From positions 62,001 through 126,000 of the forward strand of contig CAYNRG010000001.1 in assembly GCA_964399545.1 (NCBI GenBank): a stretch of DNA of 64,000 bases, read 5' to 3'. Below are positions 31,645 to 40,181 of the stretch, piece by piece. Made by a program: the position numbers and the translations under genes. Below the pieces are notes generated by a model, which was not told the origin of the DNA, searched no databases, and saw only the letters and a program-made list of their open reading frames with translations. Position 1 is the stretch's first letter, and every line of letters starts with the position of its first letter. The DNA is from CAYNRG01 sp964399545. Its GTDB lineage: Bacteria; Bacillota_I; Bacilli_A; Erysipelotrichales; Erysipelotrichaceae.

Positions 31645-32925
31645 ATGAGTCGATTATTTAGGAATGGAACGCTGTTTTATCAAGGGAAGTTTCAAGATAG
31701 AGATTTTCTTGTCGATGATGACGGCCAGATGATTATTGCGGATGTTATCGATATTGACGATTTTGAAGAAGTTATAGATTGTACGGGAATTCATATCTTT
31801 CCAGGTTTTATTGATATGCATGTTCACGTTCGCGAACCAGGATTTGAGAAAAAAGAAACAATTGAAACAGCAAGTGCTGCAGCGGCAAAAGGCGGGTATA
31901 CAACAGTATTTGCTATGCCTAATGTAAACCCAGTGCCAGATAATCTGGATACTTTGATGAAAATTCAGAAAGAGATGGATTGCCGCTCAAAGATACACTT
32001 ATATCAAGTTAGCTCAATTACCAAGCAACAGCGTGGAAAAGGAGAATTGGTTAACTTTGATGAGATTTCTCAAGAGTGCTTCTTATTCTCAGATGATGGA
32101 CGTGGAGTTCAATCAGAAGACTTGATGAAAGAGGCGATGATTCAGTGTCGTAGAAATCAAGGTGTGATTCTTTCCCATTGTGAAGAAGAAGCTCTTGTGA
32201 ATCAAGGGGGATCTATTCATGAAGGTAAAAAGAGCGAAGAATTTAGTCTTGTGGGGATTTCGAGCGCTTCGGAATATGAACAGGTTCGAAGAGATATTGA
32301 GCTAGTACGCCAAACAGGTTGTCAATATCACATTTGTCATATATCAACAAAAGAGTCCGTAGATTTGGTTCGGCAAGCAAAAAAAGATGGGTTGCCCGTG
32401 AGTGCAGAGGTGACTATTCATCATCTTTTATTAAGTGAAGAAGAAATTACTGAAAATCATGGGCGATTCAAAATGAATCCGCCACTTCGAACTAAAGAAG
32501 ATCAAGAAGCTTTACTCCAAGGAGTTATTGATGGGACGATTGAAATTTTAGCAACAGATCAAGCACCACATACTAAGGAAGAGAAAGATATCACAATGGA
32601 TAAGGCAGCGATGGGTGTTGTGACAAATGAAGTTGCCTTCGGACTCTTGTATACGAACCTTGTTAGAGAGGGTAAAATTTCTTTGGAGCAGTCTATGGAG
32701 TTAATGAGTGGAGCTGCTGCAGATCTCTTCGGTCTTGAAGGTGGAATAATCGAAAACTTGGAAAAAGCAAACCTATGTTTCTTTGATTTGACCAAAAAAC
32801 AAAAAATACAAGGAAAGAATTTTTTGTCAAAAGGGAAAGCGACACCATTTGAAAATCATTGGATTATGGGAGCTTGTTGCATGACCATGGTTGATGGAAT
32901 GATTGTATATAGAGAGGGGCTGTAA
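31645..32925 (+). CDS. pyrC: Dihydroorotase
   Basis: This zinc amidohydrolase closes carbamoyl-aspartate to dihydroorotate in pyrimidine synthesis. From ATG 31645 (after AGGAGGAG; the frame extends further up but through the leader) it has 426 residues, right for class I dihydroorotase. Motifs are G-F-I-D-M-H-V-H-V-R-E-P-G (metal H-x-H), A-M-P-N, S-H-C-E-E, H-I-C-H-I-S-T, and A-T-D-Q-A-P-H near the end. It is the first gene of pyrC-K-D-F-E. pyrR, pyrB and carbamoyl-phosphate synthase are not in this operon. Confidence 0.95.
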   Translation: MSRLFRNGTLFYQGKFQDRDFLVDDDGQMIIADVIDIDDFEEVIDCTGIHIFPGFIDMHVHVREPGFEKKETIETASAAAAKGGYTTVFAMPNVNPVPDNLDTLMKIQKEMDCRSKIHLYQVSSITKQQRGKGELVNFDEISQECFLFSDDGRGVQSEDLMKEAMIQCRRNQGVILSHCEEEALVNQGGSIHEGKKSEEFSLVGISSASEYEQVRRDIELVRQTGCQYHICHISTKESVDLVRQAKKDGLPVSAEVTIHHLLLSEEEITENHGRFKMNPPLRTKEDQEALLQGVIDGTIEILATDQAPHTKEEKDITMDKAAMGVVTNEVAFGLLYTNLVREGKISLEQSMELMSGAAADLFGLEGGIIENLEKANLCFFDLTKKQKIQGKNFLSKGKATPFENHWIMGACCMTMVDGMIVYREGL

Positions 32926-32926
32926 G

Positions 32927-33670
32927 ATGAAATCACGACAAAAAGTTCAAATCATTGAACATGAAAAATTGAACTCAACAGTATATAAACTAGTATTAAA
33001 AGGCGAGACTAGTTGGATTGAAAATCCAGGGCAGTTTGTGAATGTTCAAGTAGAGGGGTGTTATCTTAGGCGACCTCTGAGCATTTGTGATTGGTGTGAG
33101 GATAGCTTTACCATTTTATATAAAGTGATTGGAGATGGAACTAAAAAGTTATCTACCATAAAAAAAGGTGAATTTTTAGATGTTTTAGTTGGGCTAGGTA
33201 ATGGATTTCAATATCAGGCTCAGGAGAAAGAAGTTCTTTTAATTGGAGGAGGAATTGGGATTCCACCTTTATATGGTTTGGCGAAGAAATTAATAGAACA
33301 AGGAAAGTCTTGTACAATCATCCTAGGATTTAGGAATAAAGAAGAAATGTTTTATCAAAAGGAATTTGAACAATTAAATCAAAATTTAATTATTTGTACA
33401 GAAGATGGAAGTGCAGAGAAGAAGGGTCTAGTTACCGATTGGATGAATGAAGTTATTAGTTTACCTTATTATACTTGCGGTCCGCACGGGATGTTAAAAG
33501 CAGTTTTTAGAACGAGCCAAGCTCAAGGCCAATTATCTTTTGAAGAAAGAATGGGTTGTGGATTTGGTGCGTGTATGGGTTGTAGTTGTAAGACAGTTAG
33601 TGGATATAAGAGAATCTGTGTTGAAGGCCCAGTGATGAAAAGTGAGGATTTAATATGGACCAAAAATTAA
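32927..33670 (+). CDS. pyrK: Dihydroorotate dehydrogenase electron-transfer subunit
   Basis: PyrK passes electrons from PyrD to NAD+. The 247-residue protein has an FAD domain (L-R-R-P-L-S-I-C near residue 48), an NAD domain (L-I-G-G-G-I-G-I-P-P-L) and a [2Fe-2S] cluster motif M-G-C-G-F-G-A-C-M-G-C-S-C with a fourth cysteine in R-I-C-V-E-G-P-V. ATG 32927 is one base after the pyrC stop, with GAGAGGGG upstream; starts further up lie inside pyrC. It overlaps pyrD by 16 bases. Confidence 0.94.
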   Translation: MKSRQKVQIIEHEKLNSTVYKLVLKGETSWIENPGQFVNVQVEGCYLRRPLSICDWCEDSFTILYKVIGDGTKKLSTIKKGEFLDVLVGLGNGFQYQAQEKEVLLIGGGIGIPPLYGLAKKLIEQGKSCTIILGFRNKEEMFYQKEFEQLNQNLIICTEDGSAEKKGLVTDWMNEVISLPYYTCGPHGMLKAVFRTSQAQGQLSFEERMGCGFGACMGCSCKTVSGYKRICVEGPVMKSEDLIWTKN

Positions 33671-34572
33671 AGGTGAATCTTAGTGGTTGGGAACTGGATA
33701 ATCCAGTTATTCCTGCTAGTGGAACATTTGGATTTGGATATGAATTTATGGAGTTTTATGACATTAATATTTTAGGAACTTTTTCTACTAAAGGAACAAC
33801 AAAAGAAGAACGATTTGGGAATCCAACTCCAAGAATTGCAGAATGTTCTTCAGGGATGATTAATGCGGTTGGGCTACAAAATCCAGGAATTGAAAAGGTG
33901 ATTCAAGAAGAATTTCCTAAATTAAAAGAAGTTTATCATAAAAAAGTAATTGCAAATATTTCAGGTTTCTCTTTAGAAGAATATGTGTATTGTGCAGAAA
34001 AGATGGATAAAGAAAGTGTTGTGGGGGCCATTGAAATTAATATCTCTTGTCCGAATGTGAAACATGGCGGAATGAGTTTTGGTACAGACCCTATGCAAGC
34101 GGCAGAAATAACAAAGGCAGTAAAGGCTGTGACCACAAAACCAGTTTATATAAAGTTAACGCCAAATGTCACAGATGTTGTAGCTATCGCAAAGGCAGTT
34201 GAAACTGCGGGAGCTGATGGGATAAGTATGATTAATACTTTGCTTGGAGCACGATTTGACTTGAAGACTGGGAAACCAATTTTAGCAAACAAAATGGGTG
34301 GTTTTAGTGGTCCTGCAATTAAACCCATAGCGTTGAGAATGATTTACCAAGTGTATCAAGCGGTTAAAATTCCGATAATTGGAATTGGTGGAGTTGCTTC
34401 TGCAGAAGATGTTATAGAGATGATAAGTGCAGGAGCAACTGCAGTTCAAATTGGAGCAGAGAATTGTCGAAATCCACTTGTTTGTAAAGAAATTATTGAT
34501 AGACTTCCAAGCTTAATGAAAGAGCTAGGAATAGATACGATTGAGGAAATTATAGGGAGGGCTCATCGATGA
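33655..34572 (+). CDS. pyrD: Dihydroorotate dehydrogenase, class 1B catalytic subunit
   Basis: This FMN enzyme oxidises dihydroorotate to orotate and works with PyrK on NAD+. At 305 residues it shows N-P-V-I-P-A-S-G-T-F-G-F-G, the N-A-V-G-L-Q-N-P-G loop and the catalytic cysteine in N-I-S-C-P-N-V-K. The FMN-phosphate site at I-G-I-G-G-V-A-S-A-E-D is also seen. The presence of pyrK next door and the catalytic Cys (not Ser) identify class 1B. Confidence 0.95.
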   Translation: MDQKLKVNLSGWELDNPVIPASGTFGFGYEFMEFYDINILGTFSTKGTTKEERFGNPTPRIAECSSGMINAVGLQNPGIEKVIQEEFPKLKEVYHKKVIANISGFSLEEYVYCAEKMDKESVVGAIEINISCPNVKHGGMSFGTDPMQAAEITKAVKAVTTKPVYIKLTPNVTDVVAIAKAVETAGADGISMINTLLGARFDLKTGKPILANKMGGFSGPAIKPIALRMIYQVYQAVKIPIIGIGGVASAEDVIEMISAGATAVQIGAENCRNPLVCKEIIDRLPSLMKELGIDTIEEIIGRAHR

Positions 34573-35270
34573 AAAGAGAAGTAATTATAGCGTGTGATTT
34601 TTCAACTAAAGAAGAAACAATGCAATTTTTAAGTCAGTTTGCAGAGGAAAAACCATTTGTAAAGATAGGGATGGAGTTATTTTACTCAGAAGGACCATCC
34701 ATTGTTCAAGAGATTAAAAGTAGGGGACATAAGATTTTTCTAGATTTAAAATTTCATGATATCCCTAATACGGTATATAAGGCTACAAAAAATGCTGCTA
34801 AACTTGGTGTTGATATGTTGAATGTTCATGCAGCAGGAACAATAGAGATGATGAGTGCCGCACAGAAAGCTGTGGATGAAGTTAATCCTAAAATTCAACT
34901 TATTGCAGTGACTCAGCTAACAAGCACAGACCAACAGCGCATGCAAGAAGAATTGTGGATTGATAGAGGGATTAATGAAACGGTGGTTCATTATGCTCAA
35001 AATGCGCAAAAAGCAGGATTAGCAGGAGTGGTGTGTAGTCCATTAGAGGCAGGGTTAATTAAAGAGGCTTGCAACGAAGGATTTATTACGGTAACTCCAG
35101 GAATTCGATTTGAAGAAGATGCAAAGGGAGATCAAGTACGAGTAACAACTCCAAAAAAAGCTTATGAGATAGGGAGTAGTTATATCGTAGTTGGAAGATC
35201 TATTACAGCATCTTCGAATCCAGTTGAAGCTTATCACCGTTGTGTACAAGAATTTAAAGGAGAAGAGTAA
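34569..35270 (+). CDS. pyrF: Orotidine 5'-phosphate decarboxylase
   Basis: This enzyme converts OMP to UMP, the last step of de novo UMP synthesis. The 233-residue barrel protein has the active-site series L-D-L-K-F-H-D-I-P-N-T-V near residue 58 (D-x-K-x-x-D), A-V-T-Q-L-T-S-T and the C-terminal phosphate-binding V-G-R-S-I-T. It overlaps pyrD by four bases (ATGA) and pyrE by one base. Confidence 0.96.
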   Translation: MKREVIIACDFSTKEETMQFLSQFAEEKPFVKIGMELFYSEGPSIVQEIKSRGHKIFLDLKFHDIPNTVYKATKNAAKLGVDMLNVHAAGTIEMMSAAQKAVDEVNPKIQLIAVTQLTSTDQQRMQEELWIDRGINETVVHYAQNAQKAGLAGVVCSPLEAGLIKEACNEGFITVTPGIRFEEDAKGDQVRVTTPKKAYEIGSSYIVVGRSITASSNPVEAYHRCVQEFKGEE

Positions 35271-35902
35271 TGGAAAAGAGAATTGCAAAAGGATTATTAG
35301 ATATTCAAGCTGTATTTTTAAGACCAGAAGATCCATTTACATGGGCGAGTGGAATCAAATCACCTATTTATTGTGATAATCGCCTAGTTTTATCACATCC
35401 ATCAGTTAGAAAAGATGTTGAAAAGGCTCTTGCGGAAATTATCAAAACTCATTATCCAGAATGTGAGATGGTAATGGGGACAGCAACAGCGGGGATTGCT
35501 CATGCAGCTTTAGTTGCTGAAATCTTAGATTTACCTATGGGGTATGTTCGAGCTAATGCCAAAGGGCATGGACGAGTAAACCAAATTGAGGGGAAATGTG
35601 AAGCAAAAACAAAAGTTGTTGTTATCGAAGATCTAATTTCTACTGCTGGATCAAGTATTGAAGTGGTAAATGTTTTGAAAGAAAATGGGATTGATGTTTT
35701 GGGTATCGCTTCTATATTTACCTATGGGATGCAAAAAGGACTTGATCGCCTTGCGGCAGAAGGAGTGAAGAATGTTTCAGCGAGTAACTTTGATGTTTTG
35801 GTGGAAGTAGCAAGTGAAACAGGGTATATTGAATCTAAAGATAAAGAACGCTTGATTCAATTTAGAAATAATCCAGCTGATGAAAGTTGGATGAAGAAGT
35901 AG
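35270..35902 (+). CDS. pyrE: Orotate phosphoribosyltransferase
   Basis: This enzyme joins orotate and PRPP to give OMP. It has 210 residues. The PRPP-binding loop is V-V-V-I-E-D-L-I-S-T-A-G-S-S near residue 118, preceded by G-T-A-T-A-G-I-A-H-A and Y-V-R-A-N-A-K-G-H-G-R (the flexible loop, here R-A-N-A-K rather than the common R-x-x-x-K variants with Glu). It is the last gene of the operon, followed at once by a terminator. Confidence 0.95.
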   Translation: MEKRIAKGLLDIQAVFLRPEDPFTWASGIKSPIYCDNRLVLSHPSVRKDVEKALAEIIKTHYPECEMVMGTATAGIAHAALVAEILDLPMGYVRANAKGHGRVNQIEGKCEAKTKVVVIEDLISTAGSSIEVVNVLKENGIDVLGIASIFTYGMQKGLDRLAAEGVKNVSASNFDVLVEVASETGYIESKDKERLIQFRNNPADESWMKK

Positions 35903-35925
35903 AGGAGAAATCCTCTTTTTATTTT
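35901..35925 (+). terminator. Terminator of the pyr operon
   Basis: AGAGGA (35901-35906) pairs with TCCTCT (35911-35916) around a GAAA tetraloop, followed by TTTTATTTT. Confidence 0.88.
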
Positions 35926-35982
35926 ACAAGAATTGATAATTTGGCTATAATAAAGAATGAAAGTTGAAGGGTGGTATTTTAA

Positions 35983-36696
35983 ATGGGACGTGCTCATGAG
36001 GTTCGTGCTGCATCGATGGCAAAAACAGCAGCAATGAAAACAAAGTTATATTCAAGATATGGGAAAGAATTATATATGGCAGCAAAAGCTGGGGTTCCCG
36101 ATCCTGAAATGAATCAGACATTAAAAAGGAAAATCGCAGAAGCGAAAGCGAATCAAGTGCCGATGGATGTAATAAAACGTGCAATTGACAAAGCAAAAGG
36201 ATCATCAAATGAGAGTTATGATCCAGTAAGTTATGAAGGATTTGGACCAGGAGCATCGACATTTATTGTGGAGTGTTTGACCGATAATGTTAATCGCACT
36301 ATCAGCTCAGTCAAAACATGTACGAATCGTGCTCATGCTAAATTGGGTGTTTTAGGATGTGTATCACATAGTTATGAGACAGTGGGATTATTTTCGTTTA
36401 ATTATGAAGATGAAGAGATGATGCTGGATGCACTCATTAATGCTGATGTTGAAGTGACAGAGATTGAAGTTGAAAATGCAGTTATGTCTGTCTATGTGAT
36501 TCCTACTGATTTTGCAAAAGCGCAAAATGCAATTGAAGAGTTGTTGGGTGAGGTGGAATTTGAAGTATGTGAAATTACGACCTTTGCTCAAGAAATGGTA
36601 GAATTAAGTCCAGAAGACAAAGAACAATTCGAACGACTACTTGCCATGTTGAATGATGTAGAAGATGTTCAAAAAGTGTATCATAACGTTAAATAA
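35983..36696 (+). CDS. YebC/PmpR-family protein (YeeN-like branch)
   Basis: This 237-residue protein of the YebC/TACO1 family is implicated in translation of proline-rich stretches or in transcriptional control. The N-terminus M-G-R-A-H-E-V-R-A-A-S-M-A-K-T belongs to the YeeN branch rather than the M-A-G-H-S-K-W form. Further conserved parts are V-I-K-R-A-I-D-K-A-K-G, Y-E-G-F-G-P-G, N-R-T-I-S-S-V-K and the C-terminal L-L-A-M-L-N-D-V-E-D-V-Q-K-V-Y-H-N-V. GGGTGG lies before the ATG. Confidence 0.92.
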   Translation: MGRAHEVRAASMAKTAAMKTKLYSRYGKELYMAAKAGVPDPEMNQTLKRKIAEAKANQVPMDVIKRAIDKAKGSSNESYDPVSYEGFGPGASTFIVECLTDNVNRTISSVKTCTNRAHAKLGVLGCVSHSYETVGLFSFNYEDEEMMLDALINADVEVTEIEVENAVMSVYVIPTDFAKAQNAIEELLGEVEFEVCEITTFAQEMVELSPEDKEQFERLLAMLNDVEDVQKVYHNVK

Positions 36697-36738
36697 TAAA
36701 ATAATGAATATTTTTATTTAGTAAGGAGATGATGAAGC

Positions 36739-37143
36739 ATGAGAAGAGTATTAACCTATGGAACATTTGATTTATTACACTGGGGTCATATTCGCTTGCT
36801 TAAACGTGCAAAGGAACAAGGGGATTACTTAATTGTAGCTCTATCAACAGATGAGTTTAATACAATCAAAGGGAAAGAGGCGTATCACCCTTATGAGGAA
36901 AGAAAGCGAATGCTCGAAGCTATTCGTTATGTGGATTTAGTTATTCCGGAGCAAGAGTGGGAACAGAAGATAAAAGATGTCCAAGAATATAAAGTAGATT
37001 GCTTGGTTATGGGAGATGATTGGTTGGGGAAGTTTGATGAAGTAAAAGACTTTTGTGAAGTGATTTATTTAAGTCGTACTGAAGGGATTTCAACAACAAA
37101 AATTAAAAATGATCTCGAAAAATTTAAAAGTGATAAGAATTAA
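36739..37143 (+). CDS. tagD: Glycerol-3-phosphate cytidylyltransferase
   Basis: This enzyme makes CDP-glycerol from CTP and glycerol 3-phosphate, the donor for poly(glycerol-phosphate) wall or capsule polymers. At 134 residues it has the TagD length. The H-x-G-H-type motif is G-T-F-D-L-L-H-W-G-H (residues 8-17), and the second signature R-T-E-G-I-S-T-T-K-I-K is at the C-terminus. AAGGAGATG precedes the ATG. No other teichoic acid gene is nearby, so the polymer it feeds cannot be told from this window. Confidence 0.93.
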   Translation: MRRVLTYGTFDLLHWGHIRLLKRAKEQGDYLIVALSTDEFNTIKGKEAYHPYEERKRMLEAIRYVDLVIPEQEWEQKIKDVQEYKVDCLVMGDDWLGKFDEVKDFCEVIYLSRTEGISTTKIKNDLEKFKSDKN

Positions 37144-37150
37144 AGTGAAT

Positions 37151-37189
37151 AAAAAATGATGTACCTTATCAGAGGTCATCATTTTTTTT
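37151..37189. terminator. Shared terminator of tagD and tmcAL
   Basis: AAAAAATGATG (37151-37161) pairs with CATCATTTTTT, with an inner CCT/AGG stem, followed by T residues on the plus strand. The A-run on the left supplies a T-run on the minus strand. The tmcAL stop lies inside the hairpin. Confidence 0.85.
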
Positions 37190-38299
37190 AATATATAGAG
37201 GTCCAGCTATTTCTAGCTGAAGAAGTTGAGCTCGCTCTTGTTCTGGAAGTGCAGAAGAATAAAGAACGGTTGTTCGGAATTCTAAGTCTCTAAATTCTTT
37301 TTGTATTTGAGAGAATTTACTAGCAACAGAAACCTCTTCTTTACGGAGTTTTTTTAAATAGTTTCTTCCTTTCTCGTTAAAGGCAAGAACACGAATAGTA
37401 TTTAGAGGAGGTAAGTTGGTAGCTTCTTCTTTTGTGACTTGATTTAAAAGTTGTAGGCAACAGCGTTTGATCCTAGAAGAGGTATATCGTCTAGTTGTGC
37501 TTTTTTCTATAAACTCTTCAAATGTGGGACAAAGTAAAGCCTGTTTTTTTAAATGATTCTCAATACCCTCACTAAATAAAAAGATAGATTTGAGATAATT
37601 CGAACTTAATGTAGAAAGTAATAAGCGAAGATAAGGATAAAAATCACGGAAAGAAACACAAGGCTCTTGTGCTAAAACATGAGCCATAGGTGTTTGTGGT
37701 TCAACATTGATACCTTCAAAATAAGCTTTTCGAATTGCGCTAGCACTAGAGATAGTAGTGTATAAACAAGGGTCATGGTAATGAACGGTTCTTTGAATAG
37801 AGTAGGGCTTGATAGAAGTTCCTTGTAAGGCTTTCAAATAAGAAACTCCCAGGATGTCATTGGGCCCCATCTCTTTTGCTAGCAGTCCATAAGCTTTTGG
37901 GAAACTAAAGCCCTGAGTTAAAGCTTCTTTCAAGTTATCAACATGAATACAAGAGAAGGCCATTTCTTCTAATTCCTCAAGATTATTAGATTCACTACCA
38001 AATACCAAGGTATCAATTTTGGCTAGTTTTAAACAAGCGAGTGCTCCTTGTGCAAAAAAAGAAGCACTTTGAGTAGCGTAAAAATAGGGTAGTTCTATGA
38101 CGCAATCAACACCATGAGTAATTGCGGCTTCAGCCCGTTTCCATTTATTTATAATTGCTGGTTCACCTCGTTGAGTAAAGTTTCCAGACATGACAGCGAT
38201 TAAGATATCGCAATTTGTTAGTTCTCTTGCTTTTTGAATATGAAGTTTATGTCCGTAGTGAAAAGGATTATACTCCACGATAATTCCGCATATTTTCAT
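37169..38299 (-). CDS. tmcAL: tRNA(Met) cytidine acetate ligase
   Basis: This ATP-dependent enzyme forms N4-acetylcytidine at the wobble base of elongator tRNA-Met, using acetate. The protein has 376 residues. The N-terminal nucleotidyltransferase motif is I-V-E-Y-N-P-F-H-Y-G-H, followed by S-G-N-F-T-Q-R-G-E-P-A and K-W-K-R-A-E, typical of TmcAL (formerly YlbM). A GTG three codons earlier (38308) is possible, but AGGTGGG at 38314-38308 makes ATG 38299 the better start. It is divergent from the hydrolase gene. Confidence 0.92.
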   Translation of the reverse strand: MKICGIIVEYNPFHYGHKLHIQKARELTNCDILIAVMSGNFTQRGEPAIINKWKRAEAAITHGVDCVIELPYFYATQSASFFAQGALACLKLAKIDTLVFGSESNNLEELEEMAFSCIHVDNLKEALTQGFSFPKAYGLLAKEMGPNDILGVSYLKALQGTSIKPYSIQRTVHYHDPCLYTTISSASAIRKAYFEGINVEPQTPMAHVLAQEPCVSFRDFYPYLRLLLSTLSSNYLKSIFLFSEGIENHLKKQALLCPTFEEFIEKSTTRRYTSSRIKRCCLQLLNQVTKEEATNLPPLNTIRVLAFNEKGRNYLKKLRKEEVSVASKFSQIQKEFRDLEFRTTVLYSSALPEQERAQLLQLEIAGPLYIKKNDDL

Positions 38300-38387
38300 T
38301 GTTATCACCCACCTTATTTTAACACAAATTAGTAAACAAGTTATAGAAAAATATGCTATTATAAAGAAGTAAAGGTGGTTTGAAATT

Positions 38388-39266
38388 ATGGAAATTTTTT
38401 ATGATATTTATCGTCCAGAAGATTATGCAAAAGGAATCGTTCAAATCATGCACGGAATGTCCGAACATAGACAGCGATATGTAGAATTTGCAAAGTTTTT
38501 ATGCAAAGCAGGATTTGTTGTGGTTACACAAGATCATCGTGGACATGGGGATAATAATCAAGAGGGGAATGGCTTTTTCGGCTCCAAAAGAGGGTGGGAG
38601 CACTTGATAGAAGATGCTTATTTCATCACAAGGACAGTAAAAAAAGAGTATCCACCAGAAGTTCCTTTTATTCTCTTTGGGCATAGTATGGGTTCGTTAG
38701 TTGCTCGTTCTTATTTAAAAAGATATGATAGAGAGTTGGATGGATTAATATTATGTGGTGCACCAAACTATAGCGTATTATCAACTTTGGGTATTGCATT
38801 AAGTGGTGTTATTGCTAATGTTCAGGGTGAAAAAGCAAGAAGCGAATTTTTGGAAAAGTTGATTACGGGCAGGTTTAATCGTAATTTTGATGCAAAGACT
38901 GATTTTGATTGGCTTAGTAAAAATACGGCGAATGTAGAGTCTTTTTTGAATGATGATCGGTGTGGATTTAGGTTCACTAATAGAGGGTATCAAGATTTAA
39001 TGAAAGGTATGAAAGATATGAATAGCCTTAAAAATTGGAATTGTGAAAACAAGGATTTATCGATTTTGTTTATATCTGGGGAAGAGGATCCTGTAACTGG
39101 AGGGAAAAAAGGAAGGAAACAATCTATAAAACGCTTAAATAAGGCGGGATATAAGGATGTTTCTGAATTTATTTACTCAAATATGAGGCATGAAGTTTTG
39201 AATGAAATAGAGCATGAAAGGGTATTTAAAGATATTCTGCAATGGATTGAAGAAAAATGTTTGTAG
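38388..39266 (+). CDS. Alpha/beta hydrolase, monoacylglycerol-lipase-like
   Basis: This 292-residue serine hydrolase has H-G-M-S-E-H-R-Q-R-Y (oxyanion region, near 22), D-H-R-G-H-G (near 50), nucleophile Ser in L-F-G-H-S-M-G-S-L (near 103), an acid in S-G-E-E-D-P-V (near 237) and the base in S-N-M-R-H-E-V-L-N-E (near 270). It has no signal peptide. AAAGGTGG precedes the ATG. The pattern fits bacterial lysophospholipase/monoglyceride lipase proteins, but the substrate is not proven by sequence. Confidence 0.87.
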   Translation: MEIFYDIYRPEDYAKGIVQIMHGMSEHRQRYVEFAKFLCKAGFVVVTQDHRGHGDNNQEGNGFFGSKRGWEHLIEDAYFITRTVKKEYPPEVPFILFGHSMGSLVARSYLKRYDRELDGLILCGAPNYSVLSTLGIALSGVIANVQGEKARSEFLEKLITGRFNRNFDAKTDFDWLSKNTANVESFLNDDRCGFRFTNRGYQDLMKGMKDMNSLKNWNCENKDLSILFISGEEDPVTGGKKGRKQSIKRLNKAGYKDVSEFIYSNMRHEVLNEIEHERVFKDILQWIEEKCL

Positions 39267-39282
39267 AAATAATAAAAAAAAT

Positions 39283-39311
39283 TTGACTTTATAGGGACTT
39301 TTCTCTATAAT
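39283..39311 (+). promoter_or_regulatory. Sigma-A promoter of the yceD-rpmF operon
   Basis: TTGACT (39283-39288) and TATAAT (39306-39311) are separated by 17 bases, close to consensus. The expected start near 39318 is only 10 bases before ATG 39328, which favours GTG 39343 as the translation start. Confidence 0.88.
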
Positions 39312-39342
39312 AGAAAGGCGTTAGTAAATGGGAGATACTTTT

Positions 39343-39852
39343 GTGAAGTGGACAAGAAAAGAATTATTAAACCAAGGAGAGTCAGGGATTGAATTTGATG
39401 AAATAGTTCAATTTGATGATAAAGCGTTTGATAAGGTTTCTGGACTGCACCAAGTGAAGGATGTTCGTGTTCATGGTGTGGGAAATCTCAACTCTGACAA
39501 TTTGTTTGAAGTTGATGTGGAAATCGAGGGAACTATGGTTTGTCCGTGTTCAATCACTAATGAATTAGTAGAGGTGCCCTTTGAGACTAACTCTCATGAA
39601 ATTTTTTCATTCGCACCTAGTGATGATGTAGAAATTCATGTTGTTAAAAATGAAATCGTTGAATTGATTCCGATTGTCTTTCAATTAATTACTTTGGAAG
39701 TTCCATTAAGGGTAGTGAAAGACGGAGAAATTAATTACCCTCAGGGTGATGGATGGAGAGTCTTAAGCGAAAAAGAATTTGAAGAATCGAGAAAGGATCA
39801 AATTGATCCACGATTAGCGAAATTAAAAGAGTTTAAAACAGAGAAGAAGTAG
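39343..39852 (+). CDS. YceD/DUF177 family protein
   Basis: This protein of about 169 residues belongs to the YceD (DUF177) family, which is nearly always found directly upstream of rpmF and is linked to 23S rRNA/ribosome assembly. It shows V-E-I-E-G-T-M-V-C-P-C-S-I-T and a late P-L-R-V-V-K-D-G-E region. An in-frame ATG at 39328 exists, but GGGAGA (39330-39335) is well placed for GTG 39343, giving M-K-W-T-R-K-E-L. rpmF follows 11 bases later. Confidence 0.85.
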   Translation: MKWTRKELLNQGESGIEFDEIVQFDDKAFDKVSGLHQVKDVRVHGVGNLNSDNLFEVDVEIEGTMVCPCSITNELVEVPFETNSHEIFSFAPSDDVEIHVVKNEIVELIPIVFQLITLEVPLRVVKDGEINYPQGDGWRVLSEKEFEESRKDQIDPRLAKLKEFKTEKK

Positions 39853-39863
39853 GAGGTGCCCTG

Positions 39864-40010
39864 ATGGCTGTACAACAAAGAAGAAATTCAAAGACAAGAA
39901 AGAATAAACGTAGAACTCACTACAAACTAGCTGCTCCAGCGATGGTTAAATGCTCAGCTTGTGGAGAATACAAATTATCTCACCGTCTATGTACTTGCGG
40001 AAGTAAGTAA
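39864..40010 (+). CDS. rpmF: 50S ribosomal protein L32, zinc form
   Basis: A 48-residue basic protein starts at ATG 39864 after AGGAGGTG. It begins M-A-V-Q-Q-R-R-N-S-K-T-R-K-N-K-R-R-T-H and has the zinc ribbon C30-S-A-C33 and C43-T-C45, so three cysteines of a C-x-x-C...C-x-C pattern plus a fourth: C30, C33, C43 and C45. This is the zinc-binding (C+) form of L32. It is too short for many gene callers. Its place after yceD is the standard one. Confidence 0.97.
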   Translation: MAVQQRRNSKTRKNKRRTHYKLAAPAMVKCSACGEYKLSHRLCTCGSK

Positions 40011-40017
40011 AATTTAG

Positions 40018-40041
40018 AAGTTAGCCTTGCTAACTTTTTTT
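40018..40041 (+). terminator. Terminator after rpmF
   Basis: AAGTTAGC (40018-40025) pairs with GCTAACTT (40029-40036) around CTT, followed by a T-run. Confidence 0.9.
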
Positions 40042-40063
40042 ATTAGAAAAGGAAAGTAAACTT

Positions 40064-40091
40064 AAAAAGAGACCGAATAGGTCTTTTTTTT
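40064..40091 (+). terminator. Second hairpin with T-run upstream of mraZ
   Basis: AGACC (40070-40074) pairs with GGTCT (40080-40084) around GAATA, extended by A/T pairs, followed by a run of T residues. It lies just upstream of the mraZ promoter and insulates the division operon. Confidence 0.75.
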
Positions 40092-40109
40092 GTTTTATTA
40101 AAAATATCC

Positions 40110-40138
40110 TTGCATAAAGAATCTGTTTTGGGTATAAT
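40110..40138 (+). promoter_or_regulatory. Promoter of the mraZ division/cell-wall operon
   Basis: TTGCAT (40110-40115) and TATAAT (40133-40138) with a 17-base spacer give transcription from about 40145, directly in front of the MraZ-box repeats. Confidence 0.88.
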
Positions 40139-40146
40139 TGTGGTAT

Positions 40147-40173
40147 AAAGTGGTCCAAAGTGGGGGAAAGTGG
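40147..40173 (+). promoter_or_regulatory. MraZ-binding direct repeats
   Basis: AAAGTGG occurs three times at 40147-40153, 40157-40163 and 40167-40173, exactly 10 bases apart, overlapping the transcription start. MraZ is known to bind GTGG-type direct repeats at this spacing upstream of its own gene, so this is the expected autoregulatory operator. Confidence 0.85.
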
Positions 40174-40181
40174 TGGATTTT

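Noticed and set aside
39328..39342. ATG 39328 as the yceD start
   Set aside because: It is only about 10 bases from the predicted transcription start and has no ribosome site, whereas GTG 39343 has GGGAGA in good position.
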